Source: JBBDIM01 sp040880405
GTDB taxonomy: Bacteria; Planctomycetota; Planctomycetia; Pirellulales; Pirellulaceae
Length of the DNA: 23,830 nucleotides
Assembly (NCBI GenBank): GCA_040880405.1
Contig: JBBDIM010000117.1
Coordinates: 1 to 23,830 of the forward strand
Reading direction: 5' to 3'
Position 1 is the first letter of the stretch. Each line of letters begins with the position of its first letter. The notes below the pieces were generated by a model. That model was not told the DNA's origin. It saw only the letters and a list, made by a program, of their open reading frames with translations, and made no database searches. Positions 13,917-21,056 of this stretch are shown here, piece by piece. A program made the position numbers and the translations under genes.

Positions 13917-13989
13917 CCTTGGCCGCGCGGCCAAGGAAAAAACACCAAAATGGGGGTGTCTTAGGTCGTGGTGTTTTCCCTTGTTGGCC
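13917..13989. other. Perfect 20-nt palindrome and adjoining long hairpin
   Basis: CCTTGGCCGC/GCGGCCAAGG (13917-13936) is a perfect palindrome. Overlapping it, GGCCAAGGAAAAAACACC (13929-13946) pairs with GGTGTTTTCCCTTGTTGGCC (13970-13989). On the plus strand an A-run, not a T-run, follows the first stem, so neither strand gives an intrinsic terminator. It lies in the 440-nt gap between two convergent genes, next to the structured element at 14045-14212. Confidence 0.6.
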
Positions 13990-14044
13990 GTGAGAGCTAA
14001 TTAAGGGAAGAGGCCCTCGGCTGCGGTTTTAAAATTCCCGGCCG

Positions 14045-14212
14045 CTTGGCCGCGCGTTTCCCCAATCGGGGGTCCACAAGATGTAGTGGTGATTGTGAGC
14101 ACTTTTGGCCGAAAACCACAACCTGTACGGCCCCCGATTGGACAAACCACCCGGCCGAGGGGAGGCCAAGAAAATCCAGAAGAGGGGTAAAAGAATCTCA
14201 AACTACCCCGCC
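14045..14212 (-). ncRNA. Structured repeated element, possibly a non-coding RNA (copy 1)
   Basis: Nested stems are visible: outer CTTGGCC (14045-14051) with GGCCAAG (14164-14170), inner CCAATCGGGGG (14062-14072) with CCCCCGATTGG (14131-14141), and a separate GGGGTA...TACCCC hairpin at 14187-14209. Positions 14148-14212, read on the minus strand, match 23765-23830 on the plus strand with about three substitutions and one indel. In both places the element starts soon after a stop codon (28 and 17 nt) in the same direction as the upstream gene. It does not match tmRNA, RNase P or SRP RNA hallmarks known to the annotator. It could be RNA or a mobile DNA repeat; strand and boundaries are uncertain. 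Confidence 0.5.
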
Positions 14213-14240
14213 TGGCAGAGGGAGCAAACGTACGCAATCT

Positions 14241-15083
14241 CTAAGAGGCACCGTGGTCGGCCAGCGCCTGCTGGAAAGAGGTCCAGAAGGCGGTTTGGCT
14301 TTCGTATCGCTCCGGCTGCATTTGGTACTTGAATAACTCCAGTGACTCAAGCTGCCTGCCGGTCAAATCGAGATAGGAATAGTCGGGCGAGGCCATCGGA
14401 TTTACAAAATCGGGGTCTCCCGGCTGCCGAGCATGGGAGAAGCTGCCATCCTCATTCAGCACGAAATTGGCCAGCAGGGTCGGCAGTTTCATTTGCAACT
14501 GAAAGGTCATTTTCTCGCGTGGTGACAGTTCGGCGGTCGCCTCGTTCCACGCCTCGACAACCGCCGGTGGTGTCCGACTGTCGGGGAATCGGATCATGAA
14601 CCCAAGACCGACACGCGTCAATCCATCGAAATTCAAGTCGATTTGAGCCGGTGGCGGGAGCAGTAGATTAAGCATCCCTTCTTCATCGAGTTGGGCCAAA
14701 TCGATCGGATCGGCCAAGCGGTGGATCATCTGGACGACTTCCAGTTCTTCGCCCGAGAGGGTCTGCAGGAAGCTCTCCGGATCGTAATATCCCTCTTCCT
14801 CCAATGCCCGGGTGAGGAGATCGCCATACTCCCGTTTCAGGGTCGCGGGATCGGCATCTTGGGCGTATCGCCCGCCGGTTTCGACTCCAAACCAGGAGGA
14901 CCAAGCGGTTTGGACCTGTTCATCCAGCGGCTGTTCGCTCTCGTGGGCCTCCGCTGACGCGTACCCGGGGCGACCTTGCTGGATCAGGATCTCGCTAAAC
15001 AGGCTCTGCAGCCGGGCCTCCGGAGATGGTTTGCTGATTGAAGAGGCTGACCGATCGGCGACACCGCCCACCGCAATTTCCAT
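14241..15083 (-). CDS. Hypothetical protein
   Basis: The 280-residue protein has no recognised family. The first 60 residues are Ser/Ala/Glu/Gln-rich and probably unstructured. Ordered, mostly helical segments follow: LKREYGDLLTRALEEEGYYDPESFLQTLSGEELEVVQMIHRLADP, then an aliphatic stretch LLLPPPAQIDLNFDGLTRVGLGFMIRFPDS, then a charged helix around VVEAWNEATAELSPREKMTFQLQMK. The C-terminus ends YQMQPERYESQTAFWTSFQQALADHGAS. No signal peptide, membrane segment or metal motif is seen, so it is probably cytoplasmic. A DLNFDG-like turn and the LSGEE and LSPREK helix starts give no clear function. It converges with the UVR-motif gene across the structured gap. Confidence 0.7.
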   Translation of the reverse strand: MEIAVGGVADRSASSISKPSPEARLQSLFSEILIQQGRPGYASAEAHESEQPLDEQVQTAWSSWFGVETGGRYAQDADPATLKREYGDLLTRALEEEGYYDPESFLQTLSGEELEVVQMIHRLADPIDLAQLDEEGMLNLLLPPPAQIDLNFDGLTRVGLGFMIRFPDSRTPPAVVEAWNEATAELSPREKMTFQLQMKLPTLLANFVLNEDGSFSHARQPGDPDFVNPMASPDYSYLDLTGRQLESLELFKYQMQPERYESQTAFWTSFQQALADHGAS

Positions 15084-15167
15084 GTCCGATCCTTCACACT
15101 GTAGACCAACGGCAAGTCGACGCCTGTTGCTCTAATCGGTTGGAAGGAGGGCGGATCTTAACGGTTA

Positions 15168-15189
15168 AATCGGGCTAAAGTGCCCGATT
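15168..15189 (-). terminator. Possible terminator of the small secreted-protein gene
   Basis: A perfect 8-bp stem AATCGGGC / GCCCGATT with a 6-nt loop, about 30 nt after the stop codon at 15219. On the minus strand it is followed by TTAACCG, a very short T stretch, so termination would be weak. A second small palindrome (AGCCGTTT/AAACGGCT) overlaps the stop codon itself at about 15212-15228. Confidence 0.4.
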
Positions 15190-15218
15190 CCTGGTTTCCA
15201 TTGGGAGAGTTAAGCCGT

Positions 15219-15644
15219 TTAAAACGGCTGTTGAAACGGTTGCGGGAAGGCCGGGGGGAGGATCGGCGGGAAGGGAGAAGTGATCGGCCCCAACCCGCGA
15301 TACGGCTCGCCCCACAGATGATAGGGAACCGAGTAGGGGCGGAATGGCCGCTCCCACTCTCCGTAAGGTCGGACCGGTCGGCCCCATTCCTCCACCACAT
15401 GAAACTGGTCGGTTCCATCGCCCACCTGGATCGAGCTGCGGCGGTGGTGATAGCCCGATTTCATGTAGGTCGGATGTTCATGGAAGAGGACATCCGGGGT
15501 CTCTGTGAACTGAGACGTCCGCTCGCCCGTTTCAGGATCGTGACTGTAATAGCTTGGCGCGGTCAGCCAATCCTGGGCATTTGCCACGGAAAGAAACCCG
15601 AGCAAACATACCCCGGTTAGGGCGACGGTGATTCGATTATTCAT
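15219..15644 (-). CDS. Small secreted Pro/Tyr-rich hypothetical protein
   Basis: The start is placed at the ATG at 15644, which has AGAGGT six bases upstream and opens directly with a signal peptide (MNNRITVALTGVCLLGFLSVANA, cleavage after residue 23). A longer frame to 15761 would bury that signal. The mature part, about 118 residues, is rich in Pro, Tyr, His and Arg. It includes APSYYSHDPETGERTSQF, HEHPTYMKSGYHHRRSS, a WERPFRPYSVPYHLWGEPYR segment, and a Pro/Phe/Gln-rich end (PPILPPAFPQPFQQPF). It is probably exported or surface-exposed; the function is unknown. It lies between the gene at 14241 and surE, all on the minus strand but with separate spacers. Confidence 0.75.
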   Translation of the reverse strand: MNNRITVALTGVCLLGFLSVANAQDWLTAPSYYSHDPETGERTSQFTETPDVLFHEHPTYMKSGYHHRRSSIQVGDGTDQFHVVEEWGRPVRPYGEWERPFRPYSVPYHLWGEPYRGLGPITSPFPPILPPAFPQPFQQPF

Positions 15645-15798
15645 TCTCTGACCTCTTGTTGCCTTGGCGAAGTGGACCGAATTATCTCGGTCAACGGCAC
15701 CATTGTGGGCACGAAGTGACGACGACTTGCCGCAGGATCCAGTCTGGTGGAAGCGACGCACGGGAGAAGTAACTCATCGAATCGGGGGTATCTTTATT

Positions 15799-16572
15799 CT
15801 AATCGGAGATTTTCAAATCCCAAGCCTTCATTTCCGCGATTTGCTTCGCTTCGGTCATGTCAAAATGAAGAGGTGTAAGGGTTAAATGTCCTTTGAGGAG
15901 CTCCGAGAGGTCGGTCTCCGGCCCCTCAAGATCGGGCCGTGGGTCTCCGGTAGCCCAAAAGTAGTCGCGGCCACGGGGATCTTTACGTTTGATAAAGTGC
16001 TCTCCGTATCGAGCCACCCCCATCGGCACAACCTTGAGTTCCGCCTCGGATAGCGGGCGTTTCGTGGCAGCGGTGGGAATATTCAGGTTGAAAAGCTGGG
16101 ATTGAGGCCCCTTCTGTTTCAGAAGTCGCTCGATGATTTTACGGGCCATCTGGGCCGCTGTGGCGAATTCGGCGTGTTCGTCCCACTCCAAGGATACCGC
16201 CACGCTGGTGATCCCAAAGAACGCTCCTTCGATTGCAGCAGCGACCGTACCTGAGTAGAGAACGTTGATTCCGGCGTTGAGCCCGCCGTTAATTCCGCTC
16301 ACGATCAAATCCGGTCGGGTTGGACAAAATTCGAACACCCCAATCTTCACGCTATCGGCCGGGCTCCCCTCCACCGCCCATCCTCGGCGACGGCCGCCAT
16401 CGAATACCTCTTTGCAGATTAATGGGCTAAGAAAGGTGATAGAATGCCCTACCCCGCTCTGCTCGGTTGCCGGGGCGACTACCGTCACCTCACCCAGGTG
16501 TCTTAGCTCGGCTTCCATTGCCGCCAAGCCCGGGGCATAGATTCCATCGTCGTTGGTCAGCAGGATATTCAT
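15799..16572 (-). CDS. surE: 5'/3'-nucleotidase SurE
   Basis: The 257-residue protein matches SurE in length and motifs. It has the N-terminal MNILLTNDDGIYAPG with metal ligands D8 and D9, EQSGVGHSIT with Ser39, and VSGINGGLNAG with Asn95, followed by the NVLYSGTVAAAIEGA and GITSVAVSLE segments. SurE is a cytoplasmic metal-dependent phosphatase that removes phosphate from nucleoside monophosphates and, in some species, from short polyphosphate. Its usual pcm/rpoS partners are absent here. It is divergent from guaA across a 288-nt spacer, so both nucleotide-metabolism genes may share a regulatory region. That link is inference only. Confidence 0.95.
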   Translation of the reverse strand: MNILLTNDDGIYAPGLAAMEAELRHLGEVTVVAPATEQSGVGHSITFLSPLICKEVFDGGRRRGWAVEGSPADSVKIGVFEFCPTRPDLIVSGINGGLNAGINVLYSGTVAAAIEGAFFGITSVAVSLEWDEHAEFATAAQMARKIIERLLKQKGPQSQLFNLNIPTAATKRPLSEAELKVVPMGVARYGEHFIKRKDPRGRDYFWATGDPRPDLEGPETDLSELLKGHLTLTPLHFDMTEAKQIAEMKAWDLKISD

Positions 16573-16688
16573 GCCGTTCGTTTCTCCGGTCGGGATTTAC
16601 TTGGTTTGCTTCGATTTCATCTTACGTGAACTTACAGGAAGGTAAACGAGACTGCATCGTGCGATTAACGGGGAAAACGTCGTTTAGG

Positions 16689-16707
16689 CCGCGGAGCTTT
16701 TCCGCGG
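16689..16707. other. Hairpin in the surE-guaA divergent spacer
   Basis: CCGCGGA-GCTTT-TCCGCGG, a perfect 7-bp stem. It lies upstream of the guaA promoter and about 117 nt upstream of surE, so it could be in a surE leader or be a binding site. No T-run is adjacent. Confidence 0.4.
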
Positions 16708-16761
16708 GCTCTGTGAATTTGGGGAAACCGAGATTCCTGGCGGTCAAGCATTCCCCGCTGG

Positions 16762-16790
16762 TTGGAAATTCGGCGACGCGTCGATATAAT
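16762..16790 (+). promoter_or_regulatory. guaA promoter
   Basis: TTGGAA (16762-16767), 17-nt spacer, and perfect TATAAT (16785-16790). The expected transcript start is about 16797, giving a leader of about 64 nt before the guaA ATG. Confidence 0.75.
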
Positions 16791-16803
16791 CGCCTCTTCC
16801 CCG

Positions 16804-16829
16804 CCCGCCGCTGTTTGGCGGGATTTTTT
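16804..16829 (+). terminator. Terminator-like hairpin in the guaA leader
   Basis: CCCGCC-GCTGTTT-GGCGGG followed by A and six T residues, just downstream of the guaA promoter and 31 nt before the start codon. Its form is that of an intrinsic terminator. Either it attenuates guaA transcription or it is a stable 5' hairpin. No antiterminator or riboswitch aptamer is evident, since fewer than 10 nt of leader precede it. Confidence 0.6.
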
Positions 16830-16860
16830 ATTGAACGACCGCTAGAGTCGGACTTCGTCC

Positions 16861-18450
16861 ATGAATTCGCCAGCTTCCACTGCCAACCCAGCCATCGATT
16901 CTTCCGGCATTTATGCCGAAAAGGTATTGGTGCTGGATTTTGGTTCGCAGTACGCTCAGCTCATTGCACGTCGAGTTCGTGAGCAGAATGTTTATTGCGA
17001 GATCGTCCGGAACGACATCACTGCCGAACGGATTTTGGCCCATAATCCTCAGGGAATCATTCTTTCCGGAGGGCCCTCCAGTGTCTACGAAGAAGGCGCA
17101 CCGAAATGCGACCCTGCTCTGTTCGACTTGGGAATACCGATTTTGGGGATTTGCTACGGCATGCAGTTGATGTGCCAGCGGTTCGGTGGGGCGGTCAAAA
17201 ATGCGTTTTCCCGCGAATACGGTCACGCTCGAATCCAAGTCGTCGAAGATTCCGGTCTATTTGCCGGAATGCCAAGCGAGACCGATGTCTGGATGAGTCA
17301 CGGCGACCAGGTCGAACAAATCGCCGGGGTGTTTCAACCCTTGGCCTCGACGAAAACCTGCCCTGTGGCCGCGATGCGGCACACCGAGCGGCCTCTGTTT
17401 GGAATTCAATTTCATCCGGAAGTGACGCATACGCCGCTGGGAAATCAGATCTTGCGAAATTTTGTGATTTCGATTTGTGGTTGCGATGGGATTTGGAAGC
17501 TAGGAGATTTCGCCCGAGAGGCAGTTGCCAAGATCCAAGATCAGGTTGGTGATGCCAGGGTGATTTGCGGCTTGTCGGGGGGGGTGGACTCCTCAGTGGT
17601 CGCGGCCCTGTTGTACCAAGCGATTGGTAGCCGGCTTTCATGCATTCTCGTCGATAATGGCCTACTCCGAAAACACGAAGAGGCCTCAGTAATCGCGGAG
17701 TTTTCGTCCCATTTTAAGACCGACTTGCATGTCGTTTCCGCAAAGGATCGGTTCATGAAAGTCTTGAAGGGTATCGACGACCCGCAGGAAAAACGTCGGC
17801 GCATCGGACATGAGTTTATCGAATGTTTTAAAGCGGAAGCGGTAAACATTGAAAGTGCTCGATTTTTGGCTCAGGGAACCCTATACCCGGACGTTATCGA
17901 GAGCGGGGCAGCGCTTGATGGCCCCGCCGCCGTCATCAAATTGCATCACAATGTGGGTGGCTTGCCAGAGCAATTGGGGTTTGAACTAATAGAACCTCTT
18001 CGTGATCTCTTTAAAGATGAGGTTCGACGGCTCGGTTTGGAATTGGGCTTGCCGGATGACCTCGTATGGAGGCATCCGTTCCCGGGGCCTGGATTGGCCG
18101 TACGTTGCTTGGGTGAAGTCACGTCGGAAAAGTTAGCGGTGCTTCGAGAGGCTGACTCGATTGTGGTCAACGAGATAAAATCAGCCGGTCTCTACCGGCA
18201 AACTTCGCAAGCCTTCGCGGTATTGCTGCCGGTACAAAGCGTCGGGGTGATGGGAGATTCCCGGACCTATGAGAACGCAGTTTGCGTACGCTGCGTCAAC
18301 ACTGATGACTTCATGACCGCCACATGGAGTGATCTTCCTTATGAAGTCTTAGCCCGAATCTCAACCAGAATTATCAACGAAGTAAAGGGCGTGAATCGGG
18401 TCTGCTACGACATAAGTACAAAGCCGCCCGCGACAATTGAATGGGAATAG
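16861..18450 (+). CDS. guaA: GMP synthase (glutamine-hydrolysing)
   Basis: The 529-residue protein has the full two-domain architecture. The N-terminal class I glutamine amidotransferase has the catalytic Cys98 in GICYGMQ and His185/Glu187 in FHPEVTH. The ATP pyrophosphatase domain has the PP-loop SGGVDSS (239-245). The C-terminal dimerisation domain ends KPPATIEWE, the expected GuaA terminus. The enzyme converts XMP to GMP with ATP and glutamine, the last step of de novo guanine nucleotide synthesis in the cytoplasm. The first 20 or so residues (MNSPASTANPAIDSSGIYAE) extend beyond the usual start and lack a ribosome site, which is common in planctomycetes. A strong promoter and a terminator-like hairpin lie upstream. 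Confidence 0.97.
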   Translation: MNSPASTANPAIDSSGIYAEKVLVLDFGSQYAQLIARRVREQNVYCEIVRNDITAERILAHNPQGIILSGGPSSVYEEGAPKCDPALFDLGIPILGICYGMQLMCQRFGGAVKNAFSREYGHARIQVVEDSGLFAGMPSETDVWMSHGDQVEQIAGVFQPLASTKTCPVAAMRHTERPLFGIQFHPEVTHTPLGNQILRNFVISICGCDGIWKLGDFAREAVAKIQDQVGDARVICGLSGGVDSSVVAALLYQAIGSRLSCILVDNGLLRKHEEASVIAEFSSHFKTDLHVVSAKDRFMKVLKGIDDPQEKRRRIGHEFIECFKAEAVNIESARFLAQGTLYPDVIESGAALDGPAAVIKLHHNVGGLPEQLGFELIEPLRDLFKDEVRRLGLELGLPDDLVWRHPFPGPGLAVRCLGEVTSEKLAVLREADSIVVNEIKSAGLYRQTSQAFAVLLPVQSVGVMGDSRTYENAVCVRCVNTDDFMTATWSDLPYEVLARISTRIINEVKGVNRVCYDISTKPPATIEWE

Positions 18451-18527
18451 CATTTGGTGGTTGGACTCTTCAAAAAAACGTAGCTTATGAGAATTGCGAC
18501 GCTAATTGAGTTCCCTTTACTGGGAGA

Positions 18528-18548
18528 GGATTGCTCGCATGGCAATCC
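18528..18548 (+). other. Hairpin in the guaA-ettA spacer
   Basis: GGATTGC-TCGCATG-GCAATCC, a perfect 7-bp stem 52 nt before the ettA start codon. It could be part of the ettA leader. No terminator T-run follows, so guaA-ettA read-through remains possible. Confidence 0.4.
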
Positions 18549-18600
18549 CCACGAGACAATGTGGATTCGTTAACCTGCAGGGGTCGATTTACTGATTGCA

Positions 18601-20274
18601 ATGAGCAAGAAATACATTTACTCAATCGAGCGACTAACAAAAAAACATGGTCCTCGTGAAGTACTAAGCGAAGTCTTTTTGGCCTTTTATCCAGGTGCAA
18701 AAATTGGCGTGCTCGGACGCAACGGATCCGGGAAAAGTACGTTGCTTAAGATCATGGCCGGCTTGGACAAGGAATTCGATGGTGAGGCGCGTCTTGCGGA
18801 CGGATTCACGGCTGGTTATTTGCCTCAGGAACCGCAACTAAACCCGGAAAAGGATGTATTTGGTAATGTCGAGGAGGCCGTTGCTGGTAGGCGGCACCTG
18901 CTGGATCGTTTCAATGAAATTAGCATGAAGTTGAGCGACCCGTTGCCTGACGATGAGATGAATGCCCTGTATGAAGAGATGGGGACGCTGCAGGATAAGA
19001 TTGAGGCGACGGGTAGCTGGGAACTCGATCGTGAGATTCAAATCGCCATGGATGCCATGAATCTTCCCGATGGTAATGCCGACGTTACCAAACTTTCCGG
19101 TGGAGAGCGTCGACGCGTAGCCCTTTGCAAATTGCTGCTGGAAAAGCCTGATTTACTGCTTCTGGACGAACCGACTAACCATTTGGATGCTGAATCAATT
19201 CTTTGGCTTGAGCGTCATCTGCATGACTATCCCGGCACGATTGTTGCGGTCACCCACGATCGGTACTTCCTCGACAATGTAGCTGGCTGGATCTTGGAAA
19301 TCGACCGAGGAAAAGGGATCCCCTTTGAAGGCAATTACACTTCTTGGTTAGTTCAGAAGCAAAAGCGGCTTGAGTTGGAAGACAAACAGCAAGAGGCTCG
19401 GCGTCGGACTTTGGCCAAAGAACTTGAATGGATTCGTATGTCCGCGAAGGCGAAACAGGCGAAGGGCAAGGCCCGCGTCAACGCCTACGAGAAGTTAGCA
19501 GCCGAACAGTTCGAGGACAGCCCAGAAGAATTCGAGATTCAAATTCCTCCCGGTAAACGCCTCGGCGAATTGGTGATTGAGGCCACTGGAATCAGTAAGG
19601 CTTATGGCGACAAGGTTCTAATGGAAAACCTCAACTTTCGCCTCCCCCCGGGTGGAATCGTGGGCATCATCGGTCCTAATGGTGCCGGCAAGACCACATT
19701 GTTCCGGATGCTGACCGGCCAAGAGACCCCCGATGAGGGAGAACTGGTAATCGGCGATACCGTTGAAATGGGCTATGTCGATCAATCTCGCGATGCCCTG
19801 GATCCGGAAAAAACCGCTTACCAGGAGATTTCCGGGGGCCACGATACGCTTGACATGGGTGGACGGAAAATCAACGCTCGCTCCTATGTGGCGCGATTTA
19901 ATTTCCGTGGCCCCGATCAGGAAAAAAAAGTCGGTGTGCTTTCCGGCGGCGAACGTAACCGCGTGCATTTAGCGGCACTGCTTCGAAAGGGATCTAATGT
20001 CTTGTTGTTGGACGAACCAACGAACGACTTGGATATCGATACCCTCCGCGCTCTCGAGGAAGCGATCTTGAATTACTCCGGCTGCGTGGTGGTCACTAGT
20101 CACGATCGATGGTTCCTCGATCGGATCGCTACCCATATTTTGGCCTTTGAGGGTGACGGATACGTTCACTGGTGTGAAGGGAATTTTGAGGCCTATGAGC
20201 AACAACGACGACAGCGTCTAGGTGCGAACCCTGATGAGCCGCAACGGTTCAAATATCGAAAACTAAAGCGGTGA
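18601..20274 (+). CDS. ettA: ABC-F translation factor EttA (energy-dependent translational throttle)
   Basis: The 557-residue protein has two fused ABC ATPase domains and no membrane segment. Domain 1 has Walker A GRNGSGKS (39-46), signature LSGGE (165-169) and Walker B LLLLDEPTNHLD (from 185). The interdomain linker is the charged P-site tRNA interaction motif region (residues about 255-300, RRTLAKELEWIRMSAKAKQAKGKAR). Domain 2 has Walker A GPNGAGKT (358-365), VLSGGERNRVHLA and VLLLDEPTNDLD. Length and the YIYSIERLTKKHGPREVL opening fit EttA (about 555 residues). EttA binds the ribosomal E site and gates entry of the 70S initiation complex into elongation according to the ATP/ADP ratio. It follows guaA by 150 nt on the same strand. 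Confidence 0.95.
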   Translation: MSKKYIYSIERLTKKHGPREVLSEVFLAFYPGAKIGVLGRNGSGKSTLLKIMAGLDKEFDGEARLADGFTAGYLPQEPQLNPEKDVFGNVEEAVAGRRHLLDRFNEISMKLSDPLPDDEMNALYEEMGTLQDKIEATGSWELDREIQIAMDAMNLPDGNADVTKLSGGERRRVALCKLLLEKPDLLLLDEPTNHLDAESILWLERHLHDYPGTIVAVTHDRYFLDNVAGWILEIDRGKGIPFEGNYTSWLVQKQKRLELEDKQQEARRRTLAKELEWIRMSAKAKQAKGKARVNAYEKLAAEQFEDSPEEFEIQIPPGKRLGELVIEATGISKAYGDKVLMENLNFRLPPGGIVGIIGPNGAGKTTLFRMLTGQETPDEGELVIGDTVEMGYVDQSRDALDPEKTAYQEISGGHDTLDMGGRKINARSYVARFNFRGPDQEKKVGVLSGGERNRVHLAALLRKGSNVLLLDEPTNDLDIDTLRALEEAILNYSGCVVVTSHDRWFLDRIATHILAFEGDGYVHWCEGNFEAYEQQRRQRLGANPDEPQRFKYRKLKR

Positions 20275-20404
20275 TGCAACGGGCGAGATGGTCATCTGGT
20301 GGCTATCTTGAACCAGCAAATAATACTTCATACGGCGATTTTTTTGGCGGGGAATTAGTTCCCGCCGTCGCAAATTTAAGCTATCCAAACAAGGAAACTT
20401 GACA

Positions 20405-20599
20405 GTGTCCATTGTTCGTGTCGGTTCGTCAGAGAAATACGCTTCAGGTTGGGACACCGCTTTCGGTACCTCTCAGAAAAAAAAGTCCTCTTCCCAATCT
20501 GCCGCCAAAGGGAAGGCGGACAATAAGAAGTCCTCCAAAAAGTCGAGCCCCAAGACAACCACCGGTAAAAAAGGATCAGCCAAAAAAAAATCGAAGTAA
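20405..20599 (+). CDS. Small Lys/Ser-rich basic protein (VRVGSSEKY type)
   Basis: The 64-residue protein starts at the GTG at 20405, with AAGGA nine bases upstream. The first 22 residues (SIVRVGSSEKYASGWDTAF) look like a folded conserved segment of a type remembered from other planctomycetes. The rest is a low-complexity tail of Lys, Ser, Ala and Thr (KKKSSSQSAAKGKADNKKSSKK and similar), like the tails of histone H1-like or ribosome-associated proteins. Nucleic acid binding is a reasonable inference from charge; nothing else is known. A hairpin (20347-20367, GGCGGGGAA/TTCCCGCC) lies in its presumed leader. An in-frame TTG at 20399 is a less likely start. Confidence 0.75.
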   Translation: MSIVRVGSSEKYASGWDTAFGTSQKKKSSSQSAAKGKADNKKSSKKSSPKTTTGKKGSAKKKSK

Positions 20600-20727
20600 G
20601 CCCAGCGTGACTCACTCTGGTATTTACCAAGGCCTGAGATATCGCAGTTTGAATGCGCGACCAGGTAAATGACTTACGTCGGTCTTTTGATTGATGGTGG
20701 TGGGGTGATAAACAGCGTATTGTGCGT

Positions 20728-20979
20728 TCATGCCCATGGAGGTGGCTCCTCGCCGTCCATGTCCAGGTCATCACCGGTGTGCCATAGTTCCAGGGCTTGG
20801 ATCACAGAATCCCTTTCTTCGCGATTGGTCCAGAGTGATTCCCCCTGTTCAAGTCGAACTTCGTATTGCCCTTCACACAGACACTGTTCGTCGCCGCAAA
20901 AGTGGGGAATATCCGAGATCCATAAGATTCGATAGAGGGGGACGTGTTTGTCGTCGATGATACAAAAAAGCGAGTTCAT
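20728..20979 (-). CDS. Small hypothetical protein with CxxxxCxC motif
   Basis: The 83-residue protein is supported by a near-perfect ribosome site (GGAGG, seven bases before the ATG at 20979) and a TATAAT box at 21021-21026. It begins MNSLFCIIDDKHVPLYRILWISDIPHFC and contains CGDEQCLCEGQYEVRL, where Cys28, Cys33 and Cys35 could bind a metal. The C-terminal part is acidic (DDLDMDGEEPPPWA). No family is recognised and no signal peptide is seen. It is transcribed away from the Lys-rich gene and in the same direction as proC, whose stop codon lies about 80 nt upstream. Confidence 0.75.
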   Translation of the reverse strand: MNSLFCIIDDKHVPLYRILWISDIPHFCGDEQCLCEGQYEVRLEQGESLWTNREERDSVIQALELWHTGDDLDMDGEEPPPWA

Positions 20980-21020
20980 GGTGCCGCCTCCGTAGGTAAC
21001 GTCAGTCGCGTCCGACTTCT

Positions 21021-21026
21021 ATTATA
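21021..21026 (-). promoter_or_regulatory. -10 box of the small CxxxxCxC gene
   Basis: A perfect TATAAT on the minus strand, 41 nt before the start codon at 20979. No recognisable -35 hexamer lies 16-18 nt upstream. It suggests the gene has its own promoter and does not depend on proC read-through. Confidence 0.5.
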
Positions 21027-21056
21027 TTCCAGATTGGCCGAGAGAACGTCTTAGCC

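Noticed and set aside
13917..13936. Perfect palindrome as an intrinsic terminator of the UVR-motif gene
   Set aside because: An A-run, not a T-run, follows on the plus strand, and on the minus strand the T-run precedes the stem.
13801..14240. tmRNA, 6S RNA, SRP RNA or RNase P RNA in the structured gap
   Set aside because: None of the conserved sequence hallmarks (tag frame and CCA-end T-arm, GAGGAAAGUC, SRP tetraloop region) could be found. 6S RNA cannot be judged without folding.
16467..16982. 171-codon plus-strand frame
   Set aside because: It runs antisense to surE, across the guaA promoter and into guaA out of frame.
20333..20367. Terminator after ettA
   Set aside because: The T-run precedes the GGCGGGGAA/TTCCCGCC hairpin on the plus strand, the wrong order for a plus-strand terminator.
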